Positions 38,041 through 48,148 of a stretch of 64,000 nt of DNA are shown here, one piece after another. Each line of letters opens with the position of its first letter. The stretch's first letter is position 1. This DNA comes from Pseudorasbora parva (lineage: Eukaryota > Chordata > Actinopteri > Cypriniformes > Gobionidae): assembly GCF_024679245.1 (NCBI RefSeq), contig NC_090178.1, forward strand, positions 14,027,861-14,091,860, given 5' to 3'. The position numbers and the translations under genes are program-made. The notes beneath the pieces are model-generated. The model saw nothing but the letters and a program-made list of their open reading frames with translations. It did no database searches and had not been told where the DNA came from.

Positions 38041-38690
38041 GCTTTTGGAAGGGCACATAAATCTGAGTTAGTTTAAATATGGGATTCCAGAGCCAGCGGT
38101 CTTTCTTTCTGTATAGGCAAACATTAGTGCATTGAATTTGAAACGAGCGGCTATTGGCAACCAGAGCAAATTAATAAAGAGAGATGTCCGCTCTCTTTGG
38201 CTCATTAAAGACCAGTCTCTCTGGGTTCTGGATCAATTGCAGAGGTTTGACTACATGCTGGAAGGTCTGACAAGAGAGCATTACAAAAGTCCAGTTATGG
38301 ATAGAACAAGAGCTTGGACAATGAGTTGTGTATAGCACGCTCCAATAGGAAGGGCCTAGTCCTCATAATGTTGTATTAGGCAAACCTGCAAGACCAGGCC
38401 GTTCTAGCTATGTGGCAGGTTGAGATGCGAGCAGCTATCATCAGATCATCTGGCTGGAATGAGAGGTAGAGTTGTGTGTCACAGCATAGCAGTGATAGGA
38501 AAAGCCATGTTTCTGAATGACAGATCCAAGTGATGTGATGTAGACGGAGAAGATAAATCGTCCAAACATCGAGCCCTGAGGTACCCCAATATGTTGCAAC
38601 TTAAACACCTCACCCCTCAAGACACTCTGAAAGATCTACCTGATAAGCAAAACTTAAACCATTGTAGCGGACAAATTCAGAAAGTTCAGT
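38041..38690 (-). mobile_element. L2-like LINE fragment (RT palm region)
   Basis: Minus-strand traces in order: GVPQGSMFGRFIFSVYITSLG (about 38585-38525), HGFSYHCYA with the following DD lost, then LVQAL-like and LDYCNA-like sequence to 38240. The 38064-38390 part is about 88% like 41148-41462. Confidence 0.7.
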
Positions 38691-38710
38691 ACTGTATTCA
38701 ATGTTATTAA

Positions 38711-39890
38711 AGGGGGGTGGGTGGGATGCTATTTCATGCATACTGAGCTTTTTACACTGTAAAAGACTTGGATTCCCATCCTAAACAGACAAAGTTTCAA
38801 AAACTAATGTTGGGCGTTTGATGGAGTATTTCTGTGTCAAAAATACTCCTTCCGGTTTCTCACAAGTTTCTGAGAGTTCCATCGAGTATGGGTCGGCTTG
38901 ACGTTAATAAGAGCGGAAGATCCTTGTATGGGCCGTACGGCCTCTTCTCCCGGTAGGTTGCGGGTGCGCGTGACTAGAGCGAGAGAGGAAATGCACGCCC
39001 ATAAACACTCCGCGCCGCGCTCCACTTTATTCCCATGGGTGACATCAAGCGACTTCAACGCTTCAGCACAGCATTCCAGGAAGGCAGCGCTGCATTTGAA
39101 CCGATTTGAACGCAGAAATGACGGGAAGCTTCACAACATCGCTTCAGTCGCGTCGCAAAGTGGATTTCCACGGCCACTGCTGTCACAGGACTTCACCAAT
39201 TCATACCAAAGAAGTGTGTTTTTGACGGAGCGGTCCCAGCGATAAAGGTTCGGTCCTGCGTTGGAAGCAGCCGGTGAGTAAAACTGCTTCAAATGTCTGT
39301 GCTGTTGGCTGTCGTCGCGTGAGTAAACATCAGTAAACGACGCGATCGCATGCTTCATCATTCAAATGCGCTAACGGTTCCTCCATTGTTGTTCTATGTA
39401 TAACGTTACACTAGTCTGACGTGCAAAACCGTTTTGCTTGCTACTGCTAAGGTTTAGTCACATACAATAGTTCATAAACCGAATCATGTCCTCATAAACT
39501 GCGAGTAAACACACACAAATGTTGACAGGCCACTAAATACAGTACATACCACAGAGACGGACGTCCTGCTGTTGCTGTTTCTCCTGTTCAATTTATTTCA
39601 GCCTCCGGATCTGATTCTGGATCATATATGTATTAGTTGAATCTGGGTAGCGTTTTTTTCTCCACGCTTGAGGACGTCACTGCTTTGTGCGCACTCGTCA
39701 TTCTTTAGCTCCGCCCACAAGATACGCCCCCAGGCGCTCTGTTTTTTCCGGAAAGACTCGGTACAGCCTATATTTCTTTTATAAATATAATAAAACTAAA
39801 GACTTTTCGGAGATATGAAGGATGCAATACTACTCTATAGGTACTCAAGATTGACATGAGATTGACTGAATCTGAGTGTTCCCCCCCCCC
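38711..39890. mobile_element. TTAA-class element family D, right end damaged
   Basis: TTAA at 38707-38710 is followed by AGGGGGGTGGGTGGGAT. The interior has the repeated words 'actccttccggtttctcaca' and 'gtactcaagattgacatgag'. The right end should mirror the left but stops at a C tract (39880-39889) with no TTAA. The GC-rich middle (38880-39290) looks like a CpG island but belongs to the repeat. Confidence 0.65.
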
Positions 39891-40114
39891 AAACAAAACT
39901 AAGTCTGACCTCTGACCTTTTATTCAAATGAGACTAGACAGACACGCTGGTTTAATTAGCATGCGTCATAAATAACCTTCGTCTCATTTACTGTGAGACA
40001 AGTCCCAGGATTCTCATTAAGCGTCAGTCTGCCTGCTGCACTAATATGTCCAGCATTTTCCTGAACAGGGTGCAGTTTTCTCTATGTTCTTGCCTTAACA
40101 CCATAACACAGGGT
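39891..40114. other. Intergenic DNA, nothing recognised
   Basis: No gene or paired repeat seen between two transposon remnants. Confidence 0.4.
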
Positions 40115-40919
40115 ATTTTGTAATAGGGTTTTGTAATACAAAATAATATTAACTGTTGTCATTAGAAACACTATTTAGTTTTGTATGGTACTTGGTTCCT
40201 ATTTTTCCTGAGTTTCCTAATAAGTTTCCTATTGTTACTGTACTAGCATCTTGCGTTATCTAGACAATGCTCTCTTTCAATTTAATCAGAAATTGTTCAG
40301 ACAGTCATTAAGTGGATCACTTAATGCTTACTGCTTGCAGGAATATCACTACTAACTAAATCACTGCTTACTGCTTGCAGGAATATAGTTGGAATTGCCT
40401 CTTTCTTCAGCTTTAGACACTGAGCGAAGCTTGCTTGATATTGTCCCAGGTTAGAAAAACTCTGCGGTGAAATGGGCAGAGCAAACGAACGATTTTGAAT
40501 TAAATTGTTGTGATATCAACCATCACTGTTGACATTTTTTATCTGTGGGAAGGGTATGAAAAGTCCTCATGTCCCCTGCACAGCCTGGAACAGGACATTT
40601 GTGTCCATGATCTGCCATTTTCGCTATCCTCGCGTGACGCTTGTTTACCTGATGATTTGGCTGCTCAGTTTTGCCTGACAATGAACATGGGCTACCATGC
40701 AAATGTTGGGGGCGTACATATTAATGATACCAGCGATTGCATCCCAGTTGGTTTTATGTTGAGATTCTGCAAAATTTTTGTGGTGTTTTTCATGCACGAG
40801 ATTTACAAAAGAAGGAGGATGCAATGGTGTTTGAGACTCACTGTGGGTGATGTCCATGTACTGAACTATTATTATTTCACTATGGCAAGATTAATTACAT
40901 TTTTCATTCTAGGGTACCT
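40115..40919. mobile_element. TTAA-class element family C, left-truncated copy
   Basis: Matches 56845-57510 ('ttagttttgtatggtactt', 'gcgttatctagacaatgctc', 'ctgagcgaagcttgcttgat') and ends TCTAGGGTACCT before TTAA (40920). A block with 'cttactgcttgcaggaatat' is duplicated in tandem at 40328-40388. The 137-aa open frame here is not a gene. Confidence 0.75.
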
Positions 40920-41144
40920 TTAATTTGATTGGTAACAGCCCTATTGTGTCTTATTTAATGTATAGATCAAATATAAGAATATGAAATCTGAAGTATAGCC
41001 TATATTTAACAAGTTTAGGGGAAAAATGCCCGTTACAAAAGGTAAAAATATCACAAATATGCTAATTTAAATGTCAAAGCTGATTGAACACTCTTGAGAA
41101 TATTGCTTCAGAATAAAGTATGTGTGTGTGTGCACAAAAATATG

Positions 41145-41465
41145 AGTTAGTTTAAATATGGGATTCCAGAGCCAGCAGTCTTTCTGTAGGCAAACATTAG
41201 TGCCTTGAATTTGAAACAAGTGGCTATTGGCAACCAGAGAAAATTGATGAAGAAAGATGTGATGTCCGCTCTCTTTGGCTCATTCCACTCTCGCTGTGCT
41301 CTGGATCAGTTGCAGAGGTTTGAATACATGCTGGAAGGTCTGACAAGAAAGCATTACAATAGTCCAAGTCTCGATAGAACAAGAGCTTGGACAAGGAGTT
41401 GTGTATGCTCCGATAGGAAGGGTCTGGTCCTCATAATGTTGTATTAGGCAAATCTGTAGGACCTG
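41145..41465 (-). mobile_element. L2-like LINE fragment
   Basis: Minus-strand traces LVQALVLSRLDYCNALLSDLPACIQT (about 41400-41320, with shifts) are typical of the RT C-terminal half. It is a close relative of 38064-38390 in the same orientation. Confidence 0.68.
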
Positions 41466-42078
41466 AATATATGTACATCCAAAGTGTTTACTGCCAGAAA
41501 CCGACTTGGAGGCTTCTCCTCCCTCACCACCCTCAATGGAAGAGCTGCAAAGGGTTACACGCAGGTTCCTCACATGCAACGGGTCGTTGCTATGCAACTG
41601 TGCCCTAACTCCACCTCTAGGGGGAACCCGCGTCTCAGCCTCCGGCAGCGTCTCAGCCTGCTCCTCACTAAAGAGCGGCCATCTGCGTCTACCTCCACTC
41701 CTGCAACGCAGCAGCCTCAACCTAATTGGGGTTAAGGAGCCGGGTGTAAGCAGGCCCCTGCCAAAAGGGGCGGCAAAGCCAAGGTCAAGCGGCCCTAAGA
41801 CAGGTGACCCAGAGATAAGGAGGACTGCTCTTCAGCAGAGATGGTGACAGCACCCCGGCTCCATCAGGCTCGGCTATGCGATTCAGTTCGCCCAGCGTCT
41901 TCCCAAGATCATGGGTGTCCGCTTCACTTCGGTGAATGCCGCAGATGCTCTTGTCGGAACAGACTGAGGCGATCAGTCACATCCTGCCCCGGTGGTCAGC
42001 TACTGCCTCCACCTAAATGTCGTCGCCAAAAGGGGGGCGGCAAAGCCAAGGACAAGCGGCCCTGAGACGAACGACTCT
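41466..42078. other. Repeat-like GC-rich segment, origin unknown
   Basis: Overlapping open frames on both strands and two related phrases ('aggggcggcaaagccaagg' at 41766 and 'gggggcggcaaagccaagga' at 42033). These suggest an internally duplicated retroelement fragment, but no domain is recognisable. The segment resumes after the 42079-43213 insertion with 'cagaactgctcttcagga', similar to 41824. Confidence 0.35.
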
Positions 42079-43213
42079 AGCCCCGTTTCCAACAAAATTA
42101 CCCGGAACAATTTGTACCAGGAACTTTTTTACAGGAACTTTTCTCCCCCCCAGACCTGCAGCTGTCTGCGTTTCGACCACGATCTAAAGTTCCGAGAAGA
42201 TTAGGCAAATTAGTCCGGTGATGTAGGACTGCGCGCGACTGCTCTCCAAATCAGTGAAGGACAGTAATCATTTTTGTGTGTACCGATTGAAAGATTTAGT
42301 GGACTATTTACATGAGACGTTATCTAAACCGATCTGGTGATTACATGTGATGACTTTCAATCGCAATCATCAGCCATAGCAACTCTTAACGGCCACCAGG
42401 ACTAATACAGTAGGCTATTATTTATAGCTATTTATTTGTTGTAAAGTGTAATAATCATCTCAGGAAAAAAAAAAAAATCTTCTGTCAGGCGCAGTTAAGT
42501 AAAAACTGCCTGGGGCAATATACGCTGTGTCATTACTCCAAAATTATCTTCATAACTTACGAAATAAAAAGTTTACCCCTCAGAAAAATTAACTTTCCTC
42601 TCTTGTCAACATGAGCGCGGCACGCGCTGTCATGTCATGTAAGGACGCACACTTAAAAGTAATCGGTCAGGTCGTTTACATAGTGAAAAAAAATTAATAA
42701 CGAGTATGGAAGAGATTCAAGCTGTGCTGCTTTTGCTGGTTATGTATAGGTTTACTAAGAGGTAATTAACAACGACAGAAAAGATCACTAATATGCAGAT
42801 TCAGCAGCATATTCAGAAAGCTTGTAAAGCTAGATTTAAAATGACAATGTATATTATTATCAGCTATTACGGACATTGCACGTGAGATGGCTGAGATGAA
42901 TGCGGCGCGCGCCATCAGACAGAGCCAAGACTGATATTTACTGAACGAGACCGAACCTCGCGAAAGACTTTTAAAAATGCCCGTTGAAATAAAATGCTGC
43001 GTGAGCTCAACCAATCAGCATGTTCAGCGCCCAAGTCCCGCCCTCGAAAGTTCCTGAACTTTGAAAAAGTACTACCTCGCGAGCAGGGCCGTTTGGAGGG
43101 GGAAATATTTACCTGGAACTTCATTTAGACCCTGGTTCCTGCGGTCTAAACACACAAAGTACCACCCAAAGTTCCTGGTTCCTGGGTAAAGTTCCTGTGG
43201 TGGAAACGGGGCT
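42079..43213. mobile_element. 1.1-kb nonautonomous DNA transposon with AGCCCCGTTTCCA ends
   Basis: Inverted ends AGCCCCGTTTCCA and TGGAAACGGGGCT are flanked by TCT on both sides (42076-42078, 43214-43216), a 3-bp duplication as in PIF/Harbinger-like elements. Repeated 'gttcctg' and 'aaagttcc' words fill the ends. No transposase is present. A smaller inverted relative is at 61595-61982. Confidence 0.8.
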
Positions 43214-43299
43214 TCTGAGATTGGCAGAACTGCTCTTCAGGAGATTGGTTCTCCTACTCGGCGCCTCAGTAAAAAAAAAAAAAAAAAATATTTGATTGA

Positions 43300-43618
43300 A
43301 CACAGTGCCATGTGTTCCCAAGGTAAGTGACGCACCAGGCCGTCCATGTGATGTTCTACTTTTGACCATCTTGACCACTTTTGATAGATACAGACCACTG
43401 CAGACGAGGAACACCCCACAAGAGCAGCAGTTTTGTAGATGCTCTGACCAAGTCATCTATCCAACACAATTTGGCCCTTGTCATCAAACTCGCTCAAATT
43501 TTCGGCGTCTAACCAACGCATCAACTTTGAGGACAAAATATTCACTTCCTGCCTATATATCGCACCCCCTAACAGGTGCCGTGATATAATAAGTGTTATT
43601 CACTTCACCTCATGTCAT
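43300..43618 (-). mobile_element. Tc1-like fragment, same family as 20359-21180
   Basis: The segment holds the N-terminal third of that transposase region in the same orientation ('gaccactgcagac', 'gtagatgctctgacc', 'aatttggcccttgtc'). It ends in the terminal non-coding part ('aacaggtgccgtgat', 'agtgttattcacttcacct'). The terminal repeat has been replaced by a TA microsatellite. Confidence 0.75.
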
Positions 43619-43621
43619 AAT

Positions 43622-43632
43622 ATACATTATAT

Positions 43633-43726
<94 letters not shown>
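43622..43726. repeat. (TA)n microsatellite
   Basis: About 100 bases of nearly pure TA. It replaces the expected end of the adjoining Tc1-like fragment. Confidence 0.97.
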
Positions 43727-43729
<3 letters not shown>

Positions 43730-43739
43730 CCAATATAAA

Positions 43740-44184
43740 GATTAGAAATAAAATATTAATTAGAATAAAACTAATTCTAAGATTATTTTACAAATGTAAC
43801 CTAGCTTATACTGTAAAGAAAGATACACTCTCGGATGCCCCTGAGGTGCGTGAAATCTCTCCGTTCACAAGCGAGCTCATGGATTAGAGAGATGCGTGAT
43901 CTCATCAAATATTCAGCACAATCTCTCGAGACCAAAGGAGACCTCACGAGTAGCGATGTTACATACAGAACGCCACCATAAACCTCAGTTTGGTCTTGGA
44001 GCACGCAGACGTGAGATGTTCTGAGGATGAGAATGAAATCATTGTCACTATCGGTGTTAAAACAGCTGTTTGTTCTCAGCTAAGGATGCAGTAGATGATT
44101 GCAGCGCACACCGACTGCTGTGAAGAACTGTGATGTTTCTTTCCCGCAAGAGCTGTTATCATCAGGTTTGATCTGTGATTTAAG
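43740..44184 (+). other. Upstream region/5' UTR of mrap2
   Basis: Contains the leader before the ATG at 44185 and moderately GC-rich DNA from 43840 to 44160, a plausible promoter or first-exon region. No TATA box stands out and the start site cannot be read. Confidence 0.35.
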
Positions 44185-46273
44185 ATGCCGAGGTTCCCGT
44201 TTTTAAACAGCACTAGTATACCAAATCACAATTATGAATGGAGCTACGAATACTACGACGACGAAGAGCCGGTGTCTTTTGAAGGACTCAAAGCACATCG
44301 ATGTAAGTCTGTTTCTCTTCAGCATTAAGTCCATTATAGCTTGATGTTTTATCCAGTTTTTGTGTGCATCTTTTTAATAATTATGAAACAAGGCTTATAC
44401 AAATTTTCTTATAAACGTGTAATTAATGTTTACCCAGCAATAGACATAATATAAATGTTAATATTTATAAAAAATATATACAGTAGGCTATATACATATA
44501 TATATATATATATAGTGTATAAGTAGTATAAAGCAGCATTGTCATCCATATCCATAGCAGCACACGCACCATAAGTATCCTTGTCTACTAAAATGATGAA
44601 AACACATAGCCTATATGTATGACTATATAATACATGTACATTTATTATTAAATTATTTTAACATGTTTAATATATTGTTTTTAATTATTTAGGTAGTTAA
44701 TATAAGTAGAGACATTTCCGTCACTCAATCACTCAGCTTTGTTTCTTCCTGCAGATTCCATTGTGATCGGCTTCTGGGTGGGTCTTGCAGTTTTTGTCAT
44801 ATTTATGTTTTTTGTTCTGACTCTTCTGACCAAAACAGGAGCCCCACACCCAGAGTGAGTATTTTTTATACCGCAAACTATGACATACAAGCTTTGTGAA
44901 TCAGCTGTGCAAAGGACAGAACAAACAAAAGAAAAGGCAGTATAAATTCCCAATGGAATCCGCTCTCTCACATCTGCACCGAAATCACAACTTACTAGAG
45001 CGAGTCCGCGTTTCAGTAGTTTTTCTGTTTCCCGCTGCCTGCGCTTTGGCCACCTAGCTGCCTCATTATCCTTTGCTTCAGAGAGCTGCGTGTGTGTGTG
45101 TGTTTGCGGCCTCCCTCACTCTCATTAGCTCTCTGCTAGGTCAGTATCTCCGATGTGGCACTTCTTCAGAGCAACAAAGAATCTTTTCAGGAGCTGCGCT
45201 TAAACCTACAACAGCGGTCTGTAATCTTGGCCCAATTAGCATGAAGTCTGGCAAATTCATCCTTGATAAACTCAGCTTTGATGCCATTTTAATCCAATCT
45301 GTGCATGCTCATGTTTATTAAAGTGTACAAATGCACCAATATGCATGCACATACACAAACAATAATTATCACTGTCTGTGTTCTGTTAGCTAACCAGAAT
45401 TCATTTAAAAGCAAATTAATGTCCAATAATGCCTTCTTTTTACAATCAAATCATTTAGGGGCGTTTATTGTTTATTGCATATATTTCTCTCAGTTATAAT
45501 AGTCAAGCACTATTAGCCCCCATCCTCTGGTATAATGGAGCAGCGAGGAAGCTCGGGGGTCAGGCTGAGAGTCTGTTTAGAGCCCTTTTAATTAAACTGC
45601 TCTATAGATGTGACTCATCCATTAACACAGCCCAGCAGAAACCTCTTACACACCAGATCACTGAAAAGAGAAAAATGTGCGCACACACACATGGAGGATA
45701 GAATACAAGATGAGGGTACTCCCACTCTCCAGAAGCACCGGTGCTCATTTCACCTCTACATTAGAAAAGGGAAGTAAAGCTCTTTTAACTTTGCTGATGA
45801 AGCTTTTGAGTTCAATATTCCTCTCTCAATCCCACAGGGCAGCGGAGCCTTATGAGAAACGGATGCGTCTCACCAGCTGCGCCGAGGGCCTGGGACGCCA
45901 ACGTGAGGCGGACACCCGGACGGGTCTCTCACGCCCACTGCTGGAGGAGTCCCGGTCTCTTTTTCACTGTTATATTAATGAGGAAGAGAAAGATGGAGGC
46001 AGGGCCACAAGCGACGCTGGCGGTGCCGTCCACGGACATACGGGCAGCGGCGACTCCAGAGGGCAAGTGGACGCGGTCGGCCTTGCCGTCCATAGCATGG
46101 GTATGGAGACCAGGGTGGAGCGAGAGGCAGCACTCCTGGCACATTTCAACATCCCCAACTTCGTGAACTCAGAACTGAGCTCCGCACTTGGAGACGAAGA
46201 TTTACTACTGGGTGATCCACCGATCATAATGGAGGAGGCCCGTCCGCGCTGTACCCATCACATAATTGACTAA
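44185..46273 (+). CDS. mrap2a: mrap2, melanocortin receptor accessory protein 2 (complete, 217 aa)
   Basis: Coding exons 44185-44302, 44755-44854 and 45838-46273 join at GT-AG sites in phases 1 and 0/2 to give 217 residues. MRAP2 is a small single-pass membrane protein that forms antiparallel dimers and modulates melanocortin and other GPCRs, including MC4R in energy balance (family knowledge). Residues 8-10 are the N-glycosylation sequon NST. EWSYEYYDDEEPVSFEGLKAHR precedes the membrane segment in the form of a conserved motif, and residues 41-64 are the transmembrane helix (IVIGFWVGLAVFVIFMFFVL). After TKTGAPHPE the cytoplasmic tail has SRSLFHCYINE and FNIPNFVNSELSS, both MRAP2 hallmarks, and a DPPI block near the end. 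The start was chosen because it fits the family N-terminus. The fish-type N-terminus MPRFPFLNSTS suggests the a paralogue, but I cannot prove a versus b. cep162 lies tail-to-tail downstream. Confidence 0.95.
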
Positions 46274-46686
46274 ACCCCCAGTTTAGAGATGGTCAGATGC
46301 CTTTATTTACTCATGGCTCCATCACTGTTCTCAACTCAGCCTATTATCTCTGAAAGTGGAGAGTGAAGAGTGTCTCGCTTCAAAAGAAGCAATTTTCTGG
46401 GCATCTGGAGGTCTACAGTGAGGCACGACAACAACATGAAAGATGAAAAAAGATTGGATTGCACAAATGGGACTTTGCGAGTATGCTCTCGACAGCGGCA
46501 ACAGATTTTCAAGGAAGACTGTGATTAGAAAGAGTCAATGTTTTCTGGCTGTAGGAAGACATTCCAGCAGATTGCAATGCCTTATTAGTTACTACATTCA
46601 TATTATCAGCATTATTAAAAAAAAATCTCTTGATGTGCAGTAGGAAGACGTTGATGCAGCGTTGTACTTTTGTAGCTGATGATATA

Positions 46687-46692
46687 AATAAA
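46687..46692 (+). terminator. Candidate mrap2 poly(A) signal
   Basis: AATAAA about 415 bases after the stop, followed by 'gcaatctggtatcg'. It is the first canonical hexamer after the gene. Confidence 0.6.
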
Positions 46693-48148
46693 GCAATCTG
46701 GTATCGCAGTGCCTAGTTATCTGGGCCTGTGTGAGCAAATGCCTGGGTAGAAAATAGCTTGCTATCTGCAACTGTCAGCTGAATCAGTGGCTTTCTGCAG
46801 AATATCTGCAGTATACTTGCATACTGTCTCTCTGTAATTGTCTGAATACAGCTGCCTGAGCTGCTCAATACTTCAGTTCTGTCTCTCTTGTTTTATTGAA
46901 CACCTATATGCCAATAAAATTCAGTGCAAAGTTTCCGTTGGTGATGTTGGCTGACGCAGAACAAATCCCTAACCTTAAGACCACACAACGAAGGAAACCT
47001 CAAATTATTCAGTGCTATTAATTTCTCAACTGTCATTTCCAAAGTTTCCCAATTATAAACAGTAGAAATAAAATATTATTTGGAGAAAAAAAGTCTCACA
47101 CATTGTGGGTAAAATATTAAAAAGGATACAAAAGATTATTTTATAAATGTAACAGCCTAAATATCATAAAGACTGTTGAATTTTTTTTTTTTTGAAAACC
47201 ATAGCAACTACATAGCAATGTCCTGGCAACCACTGAGAACAGTCGGGTGACAAGTTTTGCATGAGAAAGGGCCACTAATATCTTCAGAAAATTCATGAAA
47301 TTTAGCTGCAAATACTGTTGTAGATTGTAGTGTAGAATTAAGGGATCACAGTGTTTTAACCTTTAAAAACCCATATTGTATTATTACAGTATCCATCATT
47401 AGCTAGGATAACTGATCAAAATGTTGCCAAATAGAAATGACTCACAATCTACGGAGCAAATTCATAATTTAGACAGGTGACAGCCAAGGACAGCTTTGAA
47501 CAGAGATCAAATGTGATACTAGCTGAAGCTTAGCAGGTTATCAGTCCTTATTTAGTCTTTTTTTTGTGATTATGCAAATTTCATTTTTCATTTTCTTTAT
47601 ACTTCATGACCTCTCTAAAGATGTATCCTATGTGCCCAATTAAATTATATCTTGTCAGGACCCGTGGTGTTTATAAACAGTTCTGCATGCTGATGAGCTC
47701 TTAATAATCATCACGCAATGCAGCAGATCCATCTCCAGGCACTTATGCAATTTATGTTCTTTTAGTAGTTCATTAGCATTCAGACCGTGTCCACTGAGGC
47801 CAGCTCTAAGTCGAGTAATATATCATGACGTCTGCTGTATTTGTTGTGTAAACATACTTTAAGGTTAACCTTTTGAGATGATTTTTTTTTATAACTTATG
47901 TGGGTGGTGTATCAACAACCGTTCTAATGCTGTTTGTTCAGAGGCTTTGGATTCTGCTCAATGTTGGATGTTGTAAAACCAATGGAGCAGCAAAACAGGA
48001 CAAATAATAATTAACTTTAATATAAAATCACATTTGAATTTATGCTGCAATAACTAACACCAAATATCTTTTCGATGTTACATACCCAGATTTTCCTTGA
48101 CAATAATTAAATATTTACAAAAAGTGTTTTGAATGGTGCAAAGGCAGC
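46693..48148. other. Convergent intergenic region between mrap2 and cep162
   Basis: No gene is visible. An ATTAAA on the minus strand (48016-48021) is a possible cep162 poly(A) signal. The rest is AT-rich with no paired repeat ends. Confidence 0.45.

Noticed and set aside
38880..39290. CpG-rich patch resembling a promoter island
   Set aside because: It is the inside of TTAA element family D; no adjacent first exon is seen.
40510..40923. 137-aa open frame on the plus strand
   Set aside because: It lies in a family C transposon copy and the matching stretch at 57180-57510 is not open in the same way.
41280..41720. 146-aa minus-strand open frame
   Set aside because: It mixes a LINE RT fragment with unrelated repeat DNA and has no single-protein character.
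45677..45837. N-terminal part of the 198-aa open frame in mrap2
   Set aside because: The acceptor at 45836-45837 and the family alignment show that coding starts at 45838; the earlier part is intron.
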